Shown: positions 42,986-52,094, counted from the stretch's first letter. The stretch: DNA of 64,000 bases from Bog-473 sp963721585 (GCA_963721585.1 CAVRJN010000008.1:372001-436000); one strand, 5' to 3'. Program-made: numbers and translations. Notes: a model not told the origin generated them from the letters alone.

Positions 42986-43211
42986 TCTCGAGGACGGACA
43001 CGCCGTCCACTTCGTGGATCTCGCTCTGCAGCAAGTCGACGAGGTGCTGCCCGCCGATCTCCACCACGAATTCGTCCACGGCATGGCCCTCGTCGCGCTC
43101 CAAGATGTTGATCGCCACAATGTCGCCCCCGACTGCCCCGATCCTGCTGGCCACCAAGCCCAGCGCCCCGGGCCGGTCCGGCAGCGCGATGCGCACTACG
43201 TAGCCAGCCAT
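42951..43211 (-). CDS. ACT-domain protein
   Basis: An 86-residue stand-alone ACT domain: VRIALPDRPGALGLVASRIGAVGGDIVAINILER gives the beta-alpha-beta start with the conserved PDRPGALG loop, followed by the second half with DEFVVEI. ACT domains bind amino acids and act as small allosteric sensors, usually as dimers. The ligand is unknown. Its 3' end overlaps the SufR-like gene by 35 nt. Confidence 0.85.
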   Translation of the reverse strand: MAGYVVRIALPDRPGALGLVASRIGAVGGDIVAINILERDEGHAVDEFVVEIGGQHLVDLLQSEIHEVDGVSVLEIRSADSTTAAG

Positions 43212-43298
43212 AGTTCCAACGTTAGGCGGTCAATGTGAACTGCCTGTTTCAAATGCCTTACGAATCGCATGTGCTGGGCATCTGCTCAGGCCAGTCGC

Positions 43299-43991
43299 TC
43301 ACGCTGCCTGCTCGGACTGCCTGCTTGCCCGGGTCGGCACGTACTCGTCGATGTACTGGCGGTCGGAGAGGCGGGCGATCTCGTGCATGAGCCGATCGGT
43401 GAAGGAGCGGCACTCGGTGTGGTCGTGGTTGGCCAGGGGGTCGCCGGGGTCCTCCGGCGGGTCCATCTGCATCGGCGTGCCGAAGCGGATGGTGACGGTC
43501 TTGAACGGCCGCATGAAGTTGGAGTTCACCGGCTGGACCTCGACGGTGCCGACGACACCCACCGGAACGATTGGCACGCCGCATTCCCGCGACAGCCTCG
43601 TCACGCCCGTCCTCCCCTTGTGCACGTAGGGGTCGAGCGTGCGGGTGCCCTCGGGATAGAGGCCGAGGATGTTGCCCTTCTTGAGGACGTCGTTGCGGGC
43701 CGTGTCGAGCGCCCGCTCGGACACGCTGCCCCCGCCCCGGCGGATCGGGATCTGCCCGGCGGCCCGGAAGAACCACGCTGTCTTCCACGAATCGAAGTAC
43801 TCCGCCTTGGCCAGGAACGTCACCTTGCGCCGGACCACCAGGGGGATGAAGAAGGAGTCGCAGAAGGACTGGTGGTTGGCCGCCAGCACGACGGGTCCGT
43901 GCTTGGGGATGTTCTCCCGGCCTTCCACCTTCACGCGCCACAAGACGAAGAAGATCGGGGTGAGGATCCCCTTCAGCACCCAGTACGTCAC
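43299..43991 (-). CDS. 1-acyl-sn-glycerol-3-phosphate acyltransferase (PlsC-like)
   Basis: The GTG at 43991 is chosen; longer frames upstream enter the divergent lactonase gene. The 230-residue membrane-associated acyltransferase has an N-terminal hydrophobic segment (GILTPIFFVLW) and the catalytic HX4D motif in NHQSFCDSF. It also has the FxxxGxIPIRR block, YPEGTR, and VPIVPVGVVG. It transfers an acyl chain to lysophosphatidate or a related acceptor in phospholipid synthesis. Confidence 0.88.
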   Translation of the reverse strand: MTYWVLKGILTPIFFVLWRVKVEGRENIPKHGPVVLAANHQSFCDSFFIPLVVRRKVTFLAKAEYFDSWKTAWFFRAAGQIPIRRGGGSVSERALDTARNDVLKKGNILGLYPEGTRTLDPYVHKGRTGVTRLSRECGVPIVPVGVVGTVEVQPVNSNFMRPFKTVTIRFGTPMQMDPPEDPGDPLANHDHTECRSFTDRLMHEIARLSDRQYIDEYVPTRASRQSEQAA

Positions 43992-44083
43992 GTGCCAAAG
44001 GTACCCCCGCGGGACGGCCCGCGCACCGGCCACCCGCTGTGCTGAACTGCACTGCCGGAACCCGCCGGCCGGAGGTGCGCCAC

Positions 44084-44962
44084 ATGACGACTGAAACCCT
44101 GACCGCCGAGCAGTTCGTATCGGGCCTCTTTTTCGGCGAATGCCCGCGTTGGCACGGCGGCCGCCTCTGGTATTCGGACTTCTTCGACCACGCGGTCCTG
44201 TCGGTGTCACCCGACGGCGAGCGCCGGGTCGAGGTGGACTTCGACGGCGAGCCGGCGGGGCTGGGTTGGCTCCCCGATGGGCGCCTGTTGATCAACTCAC
44301 GCCTCGACCGCGTCATCTACCGCCGCGAGCCCGACGGGACGCTCGTCGAGCACGGCGACCTGAAGCCCTTCGCCACCTGGCACGCCAACGACATGGTGGT
44401 GGCGTCGAACGGGCAGGCCTACGCCGGCAACTTCGGCTTCGACCTCGACGGCGTCTCCGACGGGACGGTGGAGCCGAGCGCCATCGCCCCGGCGTCGCTG
44501 ATCCGCGTCGACCCCGACGGCACCAGCAGCGAGGCGGCGGACGAACTGCAATTCCCCAACGGCGCGGTCATCACCGACGACGACGCGACCCTCATCATCG
44601 CCGAGAGCTTCGGCGGCCGCCTGAGTGCATTCGACCGGGGGACCGACGGCGCACTCACCAATCGACGCGTGTGGGCCGCGTTGGCGGGGATCGCGCCCGA
44701 CGGCATCTGCCTCTGCGCCGACGGATCCGTCTGGGTGGCGAACGCGCTGGCCGCCGAATGCGTGCGCGTCGCCGAGGGCGGCGAGGTTCTCGAGCGCGTG
44801 CAGACTTCGAGGAATTGCTACGCCTGCATGCTGGGCGACGACGACCGGCGCACGCTCTATCTGGTGACGGCGGTGGACAGCAACGCCTCGGTGGCGCGGG
44901 CCAGCCGCAACGGCGCGCTCGAGAAGGTTCGGACGACGGTGCCGGGCGCCGGCCTCCCGTGA
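44084..44962 (+). CDS. SMP-30/gluconolactonase-family protein
   Basis: The ATG at 44084 has GGAGGTG upstream. The 292-residue six-bladed propeller has the family metal ligands: Glu of FGECPRWHGG, Asn of WHANDMVV, and Asp of IAPDGICL. Other marks are LPDGRLLINSRLD and DELQFPNGAVITDD. Family enzymes hydrolyse sugar lactones or related esters with a divalent metal. Divergent from the acyltransferase; substrate unknown. Confidence 0.85.
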   Translation: MTTETLTAEQFVSGLFFGECPRWHGGRLWYSDFFDHAVLSVSPDGERRVEVDFDGEPAGLGWLPDGRLLINSRLDRVIYRREPDGTLVEHGDLKPFATWHANDMVVASNGQAYAGNFGFDLDGVSDGTVEPSAIAPASLIRVDPDGTSSEAADELQFPNGAVITDDDATLIIAESFGGRLSAFDRGTDGALTNRRVWAALAGIAPDGICLCADGSVWVANALAAECVRVAEGGEVLERVQTSRNCYACMLGDDDRRTLYLVTAVDSNASVARASRNGALEKVRTTVPGAGLP

Positions 44963-45039
44963 TGCCGGTGCGACGCCACCCGCAGGGTCGCGTCGCGGCG
45001 CAGCAACAACGGCGTGCGCGCCCGCAAGGCGCGGCCCAT

Positions 45040-45069
45040 TATCCCAGCTTCGTCTATCCCAGCTTCGTC
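45040..45069. repeat. 15-bp tandem duplication at the aminotransferase 3' end
   Basis: TATCCCAGCTTCGTC is repeated exactly (45040-45054 and 45055-45069). The second unit encodes the end of the aminotransferase with its stop; the first unit lies just after the stop. Confidence 0.85.
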
Positions 45070-46262
45070 AACGCGGCGCGCAGGTGGCGCACGGCCTGGC
45101 CGATGCGCTGCTCGTTCTCGATCAGGGCGAAGCGGACGTGGCCGTCGCCGCCGGGCCCGAATCCGACGCCGGGCGAGGTGGCGACGCCCGCCTCACTCAC
45201 CAGGTACTTGGAGAATTCCAGCGAGCCCATTTCGCGGTAGGGCTCGGGGATCGGGGCCCAGACGAACATCGTCCCCTTCGGCGGTACCAGGTTCCAGCCG
45301 ATCTTCTTGAGCCCGTCGCACAGCGCATCGCGGCGCGAGCGGTAGATCTCGTTGATCTCCTTCGGATACTCCGGCGCCTCGTTCATGGCCACGATGGCCG
45401 CGATCTGAATGGGCTGGAAGGTCCCGTAGTCGAGATAGGTCTTGAGCTTGGTCAGCGCCTGGACGATCTCCTGGTTGCCGACGACGAAGCCGACGCGCCA
45501 CCCGGCCATGGAGAACGACTTGGTCATGGTGTAGATCTCCACCGCGACGTCGGTGGCTCCCGGCACCTGGAGGATGGAAGGCGGCTCGTAACCGTCGAAC
45601 CCGAGGTCCGCGTAGGCGAAGTCGTGCACCAGGACCACCTCGTGCTCGCGGGCGAAGGCGACGAGGCGCTCCATGAAGGACAGGTCGACGCAGGCGGTCG
45701 TCGGGTTGTGCGGGAAGGACAGGACGATGACCCGCGGCTTGGGCCAGGACTCCTCCCACGCGTGCATGAGGCCGTCGAAGAACGCCTCGCCCGGGTCGGG
45801 CGCGTCGACCGAGTCCACGTCGGGCCCCTGCAGCGGGACCTGGCGCACGTCAGCGCCGGCGAACAGCGGCCCCCAGATGTGGATCGGGTACGACGGCGAG
45901 GGCACCAGGGCGGTGTCCCCGGGGGCCACCAGCACCCACATCAGGTGCGAGAAGCCCTCCTTGGCCCCGATGGTGGTGACCACCTGGGTCTCGGGGTCGA
46001 GCGTCACGTCGAACTTACGCTGGTAGAGGTCCGTGATGGCGCTGCGCAGCTTGGGGATGCCGCGCGAGGCGGAGTACCGGTGGTTGCGCGGGTTCTGGGC
46101 CGCCTCGGCCAGCTTGTTCACGGCCACGTCGGGCGAGGGCAGGTCGGGATTCCCGAACCCGAGGTCGATGACGTCGCGTCCGCTCCGCCGCGCTGCTGCC
46201 TTCAGGTCGTTGATGGTGGCGAACACGTACGGCGGCAACCCGTTGATGCGGCGGAACTCCAT
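45054..46262 (-). CDS. Class I/II PLP-dependent aminotransferase (alanine/LL-DAP aminotransferase-like)
   Basis: A 402-residue fold-type I aminotransferase. It shows VIDLGFGNPDLPSPD, the HNPTTACVD loop with the PLP-phosphate and ring contacts, DFAYADLGFDG, the Schiff-base Lys in MTKSFSMAGWRVGFVVG, and a C-terminal Arg in GDGHVRFALIEN. The sequence style is that of AlaC/alaA-like enzymes (alanine-forming) or methionine/DAP-branch aminotransferases; the exact amino acid cannot be fixed. It stands alone, tail to tail with the lactonase. Confidence 0.88.
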   Translation of the reverse strand: MEFRRINGLPPYVFATINDLKAAARRSGRDVIDLGFGNPDLPSPDVAVNKLAEAAQNPRNHRYSASRGIPKLRSAITDLYQRKFDVTLDPETQVVTTIGAKEGFSHLMWVLVAPGDTALVPSPSYPIHIWGPLFAGADVRQVPLQGPDVDSVDAPDPGEAFFDGLMHAWEESWPKPRVIVLSFPHNPTTACVDLSFMERLVAFAREHEVVLVHDFAYADLGFDGYEPPSILQVPGATDVAVEIYTMTKSFSMAGWRVGFVVGNQEIVQALTKLKTYLDYGTFQPIQIAAIVAMNEAPEYPKEINEIYRSRRDALCDGLKKIGWNLVPPKGTMFVWAPIPEPYREMGSLEFSKYLVSEAGVATSPGVGFGPGGDGHVRFALIENEQRIGQAVRHLRAALTKLG

Positions 46263-46317
46263 CGGTGAAGTCTACGGCCCGGGTCGCGCGCCGCTGGACC
46301 CGGGCCGGACCGGGGCC

Positions 46318-47037
46318 TCAGCCGAGGTGGTGTGCCGAGGCGGACAGCTCCTCGACGTCGACCGGCCAGCCGAAGACCGCCCACGTGGCGCCGGCCTCGT
46401 GCAACGCACGGACCCTCTCTGCGACCGGCGAGGAGGCCGACGGCGACGGGCCGGCCCAGGTCACCTCGACGCCGTCGGGACCCGCGGTCCGCTCGGCCAC
46501 GAGCCCGGGCTCGGCGTCCCACACGGTCAGCGCGGCGCCGGCGGCCCGGGCCTCCTCCGTCCGTCCGGCCGGCCCCCCGGCCATCCAGACCGAGAGACCC
46601 GATTCGCCGAGTCGGCGCCCCAGCTCGATCATGTCCGCCCGGCGCTCGGCCGCCGGCGCGAAGGGGATGCCGTAGGCACGGTTCTCCTCCTCGCTCAATT
46701 TGTCGCCCGTGCCCAGCCCGGCGACCACCCGCCCCGGGGCCAGCGCATCGAGCGCCACGAACTGCGCGGCGAGCACGGCGTTGGGGACCAGCCCCACCCG
46801 GGCCACGAGCGTGCCGAGGTAGGGACCCGCACCACGACCGCGGGGTGGGCCGAGCATGGTCGCCAACGCTCCGAGAATCGGAAAGGGCGCCAGGGCCGGC
46901 CGCTCGGGTTGCCCGATGGGCCAGATGTGGTCGTAACAGAAGACGCCGTCCACCCCGGCGGCGACCGCTGCCGTGGCGACGGCGAAGGCCTCGTCGGGCC
47001 CGTCACGGAACGTCGGCAGGACGACGCCGGTCCGCAT
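46318..47037 (-). CDS. LLM-class flavin-dependent oxidoreductase
   Basis: A 239-residue luciferase-like monooxygenase-fold protein: GVVLPTF start, AGVDGVFCYDHIWP, VGLVPNAVLAAQFVALDALAPGRVVAGLGTGD split over the barrel, and VWMAGGPAG. It is shorter than typical members (about 300) and lacks part of the C-terminal barrel. It would use F420 or FMN. Its ATG overlaps the ROK kinase stop by one base (TGATG). Confidence 0.8.
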   Translation of the reverse strand: MRTGVVLPTFRDGPDEAFAVATAAVAAGVDGVFCYDHIWPIGQPERPALAPFPILGALATMLGPPRGRGAGPYLGTLVARVGLVPNAVLAAQFVALDALAPGRVVAGLGTGDKLSEEENRAYGIPFAPAAERRADMIELGRRLGESGLSVWMAGGPAGRTEEARAAGAALTVWDAEPGLVAERTAGPDGVEVTWAGPSPSASSPVAERVRALHEAGATWAVFGWPVDVEELSASAHHLG

Positions 47038-48035
47038 CAGCCCAGGCCGCCCTCGCGGACCGCCAGCGCGCCGCCCACCGCACCGGCCCGTTCCCCGAAG
47101 GCGGCGGCGGCGATCACGATGCCGGGACGCCGGTCACCGCCCTCGACGAGCTCGGCGAAGGTGGCGCGGGCGGACTCGATCAGGAGGTCGCCGGCCTGGA
47201 TCACCCCCCCGCCCAGCACGAAGCACCCCGGGTCGAGCACGGCGGCCAGGTTGGCCAGGCCGAAGCCGATCCACCACCCGACCTCGCGGATGACCTGTCG
47301 CGCCGCCGGGTCGCCCTCCCCGGCGGCGGCGGAGACGTCCTCGCCCCGCACGCTCTCGGGATCGCCGCCGGCGAGCCGGACCACCTCGCCCAACCGCCCC
47401 GCCAGGGCGGCCTCCCGGGCCCGCACACCGAGCCCGGCGCCCGAGGCGAAGCGCTCCCAGCAGCCGCGGCGCCCGCAGGGGCACGGAGGGCCGTTGGGGT
47501 CCACCACCATGTGGCCGATTTCGCCGGCGAAACCCGCCGAGCCGACCTGCACGCGCCCGCCGATCATGACGCCGCCGCCGATGCCGGTCCCCAGCGTGAC
47601 CATGACCACGTGGTCGGAGCCCCGGGCCGCCCCCAGCCGTTGCTCGGCGAGCACGGCGAAATTGGCGTCGTTCTCGATGAGCAGGGTCCGCCCGGGCAAC
47701 CGGTCGCCCATCAGCTCGTTCCAGTCTACGCCCTGGGCCTGCGGCAGATTGGGGGCGAAGCGGAGCCGGCCCTCGTGGTCCACCATGCCGGGCGCGCCCA
47801 CGCCCACGGGTGCGGGCCCCGTGGCGGCGAGGGACCGATCGAGGCCGGCGACCACCTCGGCCACCGCCTCGGCGACGAGGCTGCCCACAATGTTGCGGGT
47901 CCCTTTCGGCGTGGCGACCCGGGCCTCGGCCACGATCGTGTCGGCGCGGTCCAGGGCGACGCCGAGGACCTTCGTCCCGCCGATGTCGATGCCGTAGGTG
48001 ACGCCGGCGGCCGCGTGGCCCCCGTCGGGAGTCAC
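47037..48035 (-). CDS. ROK-family sugar kinase (glucokinase-like)
   Basis: A 332-residue ROK protein: YGIDIGGTKVLGVALD (ATP site), GVGAPGMVD, ENDANFAVLAEQ, VTLGTGIGGGVMIGG, and the zinc-binding segment PCPCGRRGCWE after a GEIGHM histidine. No N-terminal HTH, so it is a kinase rather than a repressor. It phosphorylates glucose or a related hexose in the cytosol. It is flanked by 1- and 4-nt overlaps in a minus-strand operon (PimB-like, SRPBCC, ROK, LLM). Confidence 0.9.
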   Translation of the reverse strand: MTPDGGHAAAGVTYGIDIGGTKVLGVALDRADTIVAEARVATPKGTRNIVGSLVAEAVAEVVAGLDRSLAATGPAPVGVGAPGMVDHEGRLRFAPNLPQAQGVDWNELMGDRLPGRTLLIENDANFAVLAEQRLGAARGSDHVVMVTLGTGIGGGVMIGGRVQVGSAGFAGEIGHMVVDPNGPPCPCGRRGCWERFASGAGLGVRAREAALAGRLGEVVRLAGGDPESVRGEDVSAAAGEGDPAARQVIREVGWWIGFGLANLAAVLDPGCFVLGGGVIQAGDLLIESARATFAELVEGGDRRPGIVIAAAAFGERAGAVGGALAVREGGLG

Positions 48036-48475
48036 GAGTCCGACTCGACCCGCGCCTTCAGCTCCCGCATGGCGGTGGCCATGATGCGGCTCGTGGCCCG
48101 CATCTTGATGAAGCCCGGTATCGGCACGCGCAGCTCCGCCTCGAGGTGGTAGGTCACGTCCGTGCCCCCGGCCTCGCCCGCCTCGAAGATGTAAGTCCCG
48201 TCGAGCTTGGTGGTGATGTCGCCCTGCGTGAGCTTCCAGGCCAGGACACGCGGTGCCTCGGCGTAGTCGTAGGCCAGCGTGTAGCTCGTGCTGCGCCCGA
48301 AGGCGGCGGCGCGGAAGGTGACCGACAGCGGGCGGCCGAGGTCGTCACGCTCCTTGACCTCGACCTCCTTGATGTCGGCGGCCCACTCCGGGTACCGCTC
48401 GAGGTCGGCCGCGACCGTGAAGCAGCGCTCGGGCGGCGCCGCTATCGAGATCTTCTCTGTGGCTTGGTCGGCCAC
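48032..48475 (-). CDS. SRPBCC-family (polyketide cyclase/START-like) protein
   Basis: A 147-residue START-like lipid-binding fold. It begins with TEKISIAAPPERCFTVAADLERYPEWAADIKEVEV and ends with IPGFIKMRATSRIMATAMRELK, the pattern of actinobacterial cyclase/dehydrase proteins. It probably binds a hydrophobic ligand; no catalytic residues are evident. ATGA overlap with the ROK kinase. Confidence 0.85.
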   Translation of the reverse strand: MADQATEKISIAAPPERCFTVAADLERYPEWAADIKEVEVKERDDLGRPLSVTFRAAAFGRSTSYTLAYDYAEAPRVLAWKLTQGDITTKLDGTYIFEAGEAGGTDVTYHLEAELRVPIPGFIKMRATSRIMATAMRELKARVESDS

Positions 48476-48516
48476 CCGGGCTTCCTTCCTGTCGATGCTG
48501 CCAGCGCGGCGGTGCG

Positions 48517-49662
48517 TCAGATTGCCACTCCGGCCAGCGTGTCGGCCAGCCTAGAAGCGAGAACGTCGTTGTCGAAGGACTCCTGCACCCTAGATCGGGC
48601 CGCCCGGCCCATCCTGCGACGCCGGTTGGGGTCGGCCAGGAGGCTCCGCAGGGCCTCGGCCACGGCACCGGGATCGCCCGGGTTCGGCACCACCAGGCCC
48701 GTCTCCCCGTGGAGCACGGCCTCGGACGCCCCTCCGCTGTCCCCGGCCACCTGGGGCACGCCGGCCGCCGCCGCCTCGAGGAAGACGATCCCGAAGCCCT
48801 CCTGCTCGAGGCCCAACCAACGGTTGCGGCACGCCATCACGAACACATCGGCCGCGCCGAGCAGGGCGGCGCGATCCTCCCGGCTCACCCGCCCGAGGAC
48901 CTCCACCGTGACCGGGCTCCGACGGGCCAGGCGCCGCAGGTGATCCAGCTCCCGGCCGTCGCCGGCGATGGCGAGGACCAGGTCCGGGTACGAGGGAGCG
49001 AGGCGGTTCGCCGCCTCGATGAGCACGTCCATCCCTTTGCGCGGGACCAGGCGGCTCACGCTCGAGAGCAGCGGCCCCCGGACGGGCAGTCCGAGGGCGG
49101 CCCGCGCCGCCCGGCGCTCGGCCGCCTTGAGCGGGACGATGGCGCCGGGGTCGACCCCGGGCGGGATCTCGACGAGCGAGGCCGTGAGGTCCGGGACGAC
49201 GCGGCGGGCCTCGGCCGCCGGATAGCTCCCGGCCGACACGACGACCCGCGCGCCGCGCAGCACCCGGGCGAGCGCGGCACGCGAGCCGGGCAGGCGGCCC
49301 GGCACCGTGATCTCGGCCCCGTGCAGGATCACGCCGTAGGGGACGTCGAGGTGGGGCCCGAGGAGGCCGAGCGGAAGTGCAGGATCGAGCAGGACGAGGT
49401 CGATCTCGTGCTCCTTGACCGCGCCGCGCACGGCGGCGAGGGCATCGGGCGTCGGGAAGAAGAGGATCTTGCCGGGCACACGTCGAATCCGGATGCCCCG
49501 CTCGGCCTGCGCGGCGTCGAAGGCGGCGGCCCCCGCGTCCGAGGATGCGGTCAGGACCACGAACGAGGACGGGTCGAGCCGGCTCCACAGGTCCCAGAGG
49601 TAGTTCTGGATGCCGCCCACCTTGGGCGGGAAGTCGTTGGTGACGAGGAGGTGGCGCTTCAC
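48517..49662 (-). CDS. GT4 glycosyltransferase, PimB-like mannosyltransferase
   Basis: A 381-residue GT-B glycosyltransferase. It opens LLVTNDFPPKVGGIQNYLWDLW (the acceptor-side motif of actinobacterial PimB/MgtA proteins). The nucleotide-sugar domain has SVSRLVPRKGMDVLIEA and EQEGFGIVFLEAAAAGVPQVAG with the E-x7-E motif. PimB' adds the second mannose to phosphatidylinositol monomannoside using GDP-mannose. The exact acceptor is inferred. Followed by the SRPBCC gene. Confidence 0.85.
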   Translation of the reverse strand: MKRHLLVTNDFPPKVGGIQNYLWDLWSRLDPSSFVVLTASSDAGAAAFDAAQAERGIRIRRVPGKILFFPTPDALAAVRGAVKEHEIDLVLLDPALPLGLLGPHLDVPYGVILHGAEITVPGRLPGSRAALARVLRGARVVVSAGSYPAAEARRVVPDLTASLVEIPPGVDPGAIVPLKAAERRAARAALGLPVRGPLLSSVSRLVPRKGMDVLIEAANRLAPSYPDLVLAIAGDGRELDHLRRLARRSPVTVEVLGRVSREDRAALLGAADVFVMACRNRWLGLEQEGFGIVFLEAAAAGVPQVAGDSGGASEAVLHGETGLVVPNPGDPGAVAEALRSLLADPNRRRRMGRAARSRVQESFDNDVLASRLADTLAGVAI

Positions 49663-49722
49663 CCCGCACCACCGGCGCGACGCCGGAGCCCGGACGGTGC
49701 CCGGCGCCGCGGCGGGTTCGGC

Positions 49723-50001
49723 TCAGCCGGCCCGGGAGCTGAAGCGCAGCGTCGGGACGAGCCCGGCCCGCTCGAGCATGCGCATGGCGCGCGCCTCGTC
49801 GGCGTCGATGACCACGGCGTCCTCGGGCTCGCGCTCGAGGAGGAAGCTGACGACGCAGTCGTCGCAGGCGTTCGTGTTGCGCAGTGCACAGCAGTCGCAG
49901 TCGATGGTGACAGCGGCCTCGACGTCGATATCGACGTCGGTATCGGCGTCGGTCGATCCGGAAAGCGCAGCGGAAATGTCGGTGACCCTGGAAGTCGGCA
50001 T
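49723..50001 (-). CDS. Cys-rich small actinobacterial protein
   Basis: A 92-residue protein with an acidic Asp-rich N-terminal run (DADTDVDIDVEA), then a cysteine cluster CDCCALRNTNACDDC (five Cys and one more spacing like a metal site), and a helical C-terminus. I believe similar proteins are widespread in actinobacteria, but I cannot name a function. A metal- or cluster-binding role is inferred from the cysteine pattern. It lies between the PimB-like and thioredoxin-like genes. Confidence 0.65.
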   Translation of the reverse strand: MPTSRVTDISAALSGSTDADTDVDIDVEAAVTIDCDCCALRNTNACDDCVVSFLLEREPEDAVVIDADEARAMRMLERAGLVPTLRFSSRAG

Positions 50002-50063
50002 GTCGATGACCCTCTCTGTTGGGTCCGAGCATCGCGAGGGGGTGTGACACCGGGTGTCATCGG

Positions 50064-50549
50064 CTACCCGGCGTCGAGGGCCTTCAGCGCCGTCCGCAAC
50101 GTCTGCTCCAGGCCCCAGGCCACGCTCTCGGTGCGTACGCCGTCGGCCGCGGCGACGGCCAGGAACGGCGGTCCGGTCACCCGGTAGTCCTGGTAGGCCT
50201 CGGAGCTCATCACGAGGTCGATCCCGTCGACGAGGGGCGCCTCCCCGGCCAGCGCCGTGATGGCGTCCGGGCTCTCCTCGCCGCGGTCACGCGTCACCAC
50301 GACGACGCGGGCGGCGCCGGCCAGGCCGGCCCGCAGCGCGCGCAGGCCCTCCCAGAGGTCCCGGCACCCCAGGCAGGCCGCCGAGAGGAAGAGGAGCAGG
50401 GCCGGCGCGGCGGCCTCCACCACATCGATCCGGCACGGCGTGCCGTCGGGCGCGACGCCGACGATGTCGTGGGGCGTGGTGGTGGGGTGGTCGGTGTAGG
50501 TCGGGATGGGTTTGAGCCGGCGCAGAATGTCAGCCGGCGGCTCCCTCAC
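50064..50549 (-). CDS. Thioredoxin-fold protein with CxxC motif
   Basis: The GTG at 50549 overlaps the stop of the zinc-ribbon gene (GTGA), so it is preferred over longer frames. The 161-residue protein has a thioredoxin-like strand then LLLFLSAACLGCRDLW, with the redox CLGC, and the late cis-Pro segment VTGPPFLAVAAADG. It is probably a thiol-disulfide protein acting with its small zinc-ribbon neighbour. No signal peptide is seen, so a cytoplasmic site is likely. Confidence 0.75.
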   Translation of the reverse strand: MREPPADILRRLKPIPTYTDHPTTTPHDIVGVAPDGTPCRIDVVEAAAPALLLFLSAACLGCRDLWEGLRALRAGLAGAARVVVVTRDRGEESPDAITALAGEAPLVDGIDLVMSSEAYQDYRVTGPPFLAVAAADGVRTESVAWGLEQTLRTALKALDAG

Positions 50550-50791
50550 GACACCTTCGACGGCTCGCCGGGCTCCTCGAGCTCCTCGCCGGTGATCTCG
50601 ACCACGCTGCGTCCGTGACCACACCAGCGGCACACCACCTCGTCGACGTTGCGGGCGAGCACCTCCTCGTCCTCGACGACGAGGTCGCCGCCCACGCTGT
50701 AGTGGTGGAAGGCCTTGGTCTTCTGCGAAACGGTGACGTCGAAGCGGGTGAGGTTGCCGCAGCCGTCGCACCGGTATCGAGGGGCGCTCAC
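50546..50791 (-). CDS. Zinc-ribbon small protein
   Basis: An 81-residue protein with two CxxC pairs (YRCDGCGN near the N-terminus and VCRWCGHG near residue 55), predicted to bind zinc. It has a beta-rich middle (VSQKTKAFHHYSVGGDLVVEDEEVL) characteristic of a conserved actinobacterial family with no known function. Start at GTG 50791 (or 50800). Coupled to the thioredoxin-like gene. Confidence 0.75.
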   Translation of the reverse strand: MSAPRYRCDGCGNLTRFDVTVSQKTKAFHHYSVGGDLVVEDEEVLARNVDEVVCRWCGHGRSVVEITGEELEEPGEPSKVS

Positions 50792-50878
50792 GGGCCCCAC
50801 GGTAGTCCGCAGGCCTGCAGTGGCTCTCCGACCTCAGGCGCCGCCCATGACCTGGCCGACCCGCCCCCTCCGGAGGGG

Positions 50879-51703
50879 CTAAATGCGGTCGAGGAGCTCG
50901 CTCTTCTTGGCGGCGAACTCCTCCTCGGAGAGGATGCCGCGCCGGCGCAGGTCGTCGAGTTCGATGAGCCGGTCCCGTATGTCGAAGCGGGCGGTGACGG
51001 GCGTGCCGGAGGCGGCCGGCGGCGCGGCCGGCGGCGCGTACGGCGGGTCAGGGCGCGTCGGGGCCTGGGCCGGGACGCCCGCCCCCACGCCGAAGGGGGG
51101 CGTGTCGTGCGCGTCCTCGTAGCCATCGTCGCCCCGGTGCTCGTCGGTGTCCTGGTCGGCGTAGGGGGCGCCGTGCCGGTCCCGCGGCTGCATCTCCGCG
51201 GGGATCGCCTCGCGCCGACCACCGCCCACGATCTCGTTGATCTGGGAGTTGAGGACTCGCTGCACGACAGCCGGCTTGCGCATGTACTCCAAGGTGAGCG
51301 AATCGTCCTCACCCTGCACGTCGATGATCAGCGAACCCGTCCCGAGCACCCGCTCGATCAGGCGCTGCCTGATGTTGACCTCGGTGATCCGCTGCAGCCG
51401 CAACTGCACGGTGTCGCGCCCGAGGATGCCCTGGCGCACGAGGATCCGCGTGGTGGTCAGCGCGACGACGTAGGAGCGCCAGCGGACGAACCGGCCGAGC
51501 AGCCACAGGCCCGGGATCAGGGCGAGGATGAGGATGGGATAGTTCGTCCAGCCCGGTGCCTTCTGCCACAGGACCACCAGGACGATCAGCCCCACCCACA
51601 CGCCGATGGAGGTGAAGAGGGGGCCGAAGAGGAAGATCCAGTGGGGGCGTAACTCGGCCAGCAGCTCCTCGTCGTTGTTGAGGAACTTCCGGGGCAGGGC
51701 CAT
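50879..51703 (-). CDS. Membrane protein with PH-like (bPH) domain and SHOCT tail
   Basis: The ATG at 51703 is chosen; the longer frame overlaps the divergent rhodanese gene. The 274-residue protein has two transmembrane helices (about 20-45 and 52-72), a bacterial PH domain (YVVALTTTRILVRQGILGRDTVQLRLQRITEV), and a Pro/Ala-rich linker. A C-terminal SHOCT motif follows (LIELDDLRRRGILSEEEFAAKKSELL). Such proteins are membrane scaffolds; the specific role is unknown. Confidence 0.82.
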   Translation of the reverse strand: MALPRKFLNNDEELLAELRPHWIFLFGPLFTSIGVWVGLIVLVVLWQKAPGWTNYPILILALIPGLWLLGRFVRWRSYVVALTTTRILVRQGILGRDTVQLRLQRITEVNIRQRLIERVLGTGSLIIDVQGEDDSLTLEYMRKPAVVQRVLNSQINEIVGGGRREAIPAEMQPRDRHGAPYADQDTDEHRGDDGYEDAHDTPPFGVGAGVPAQAPTRPDPPYAPPAAPPAASGTPVTARFDIRDRLIELDDLRRRGILSEEEFAAKKSELLDRI

Positions 51704-51779
51704 CGGATCCAGCGTACCGGCGGGTTCCTGCCGGTCCGGGGCACTGCCTGCCGGCGACGGTGCGCCATAAGGTGGCGGC

Positions 51780-52094
51780 ATGCCCTATGCCGAGGTGGAG
51801 CCCGACGAGATCAGAGCACGCATCGCCCGCGGCGAGGACGTCTTCCTCCTCGATGTGCGCGAGCCGGACGAGGTCGAGGAGTGGGCCTACCCCATCGGCG
51901 TGAACATCCCGCTCGGCCAGCTGCGCGACCGGCTCGACGAGGTCCCGCGGGACATCACCGTCGTGGTGGCCTGCCACATGGGCGGGCGTTCCGCCACGGC
52001 GGCGCAGGCGCTCAGCGAGGCCGGGTGGACGGCGGAGAACCTGACCGGTGGCGCTGTCGCCTGGGCGGCCGGCGAGCCCGGCCAAGAGGGCTAG
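51780..52094 (+). CDS. Rhodanese-like domain protein
   Basis: A 104-residue single rhodanese domain: VFLLDVREPDEVEEW, IPLGQLRDRLDEV, and the active-site loop CHMGGRSATAA with the persulfide-forming Cys. It probably carries sulfane sulfur in the cytosol. Divergent from the PH/SHOCT gene. Confidence 0.9.
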   Translation: MPYAEVEPDEIRARIARGEDVFLLDVREPDEVEEWAYPIGVNIPLGQLRDRLDEVPRDITVVVACHMGGRSATAAQALSEAGWTAENLTGGAVAWAAGEPGQEG

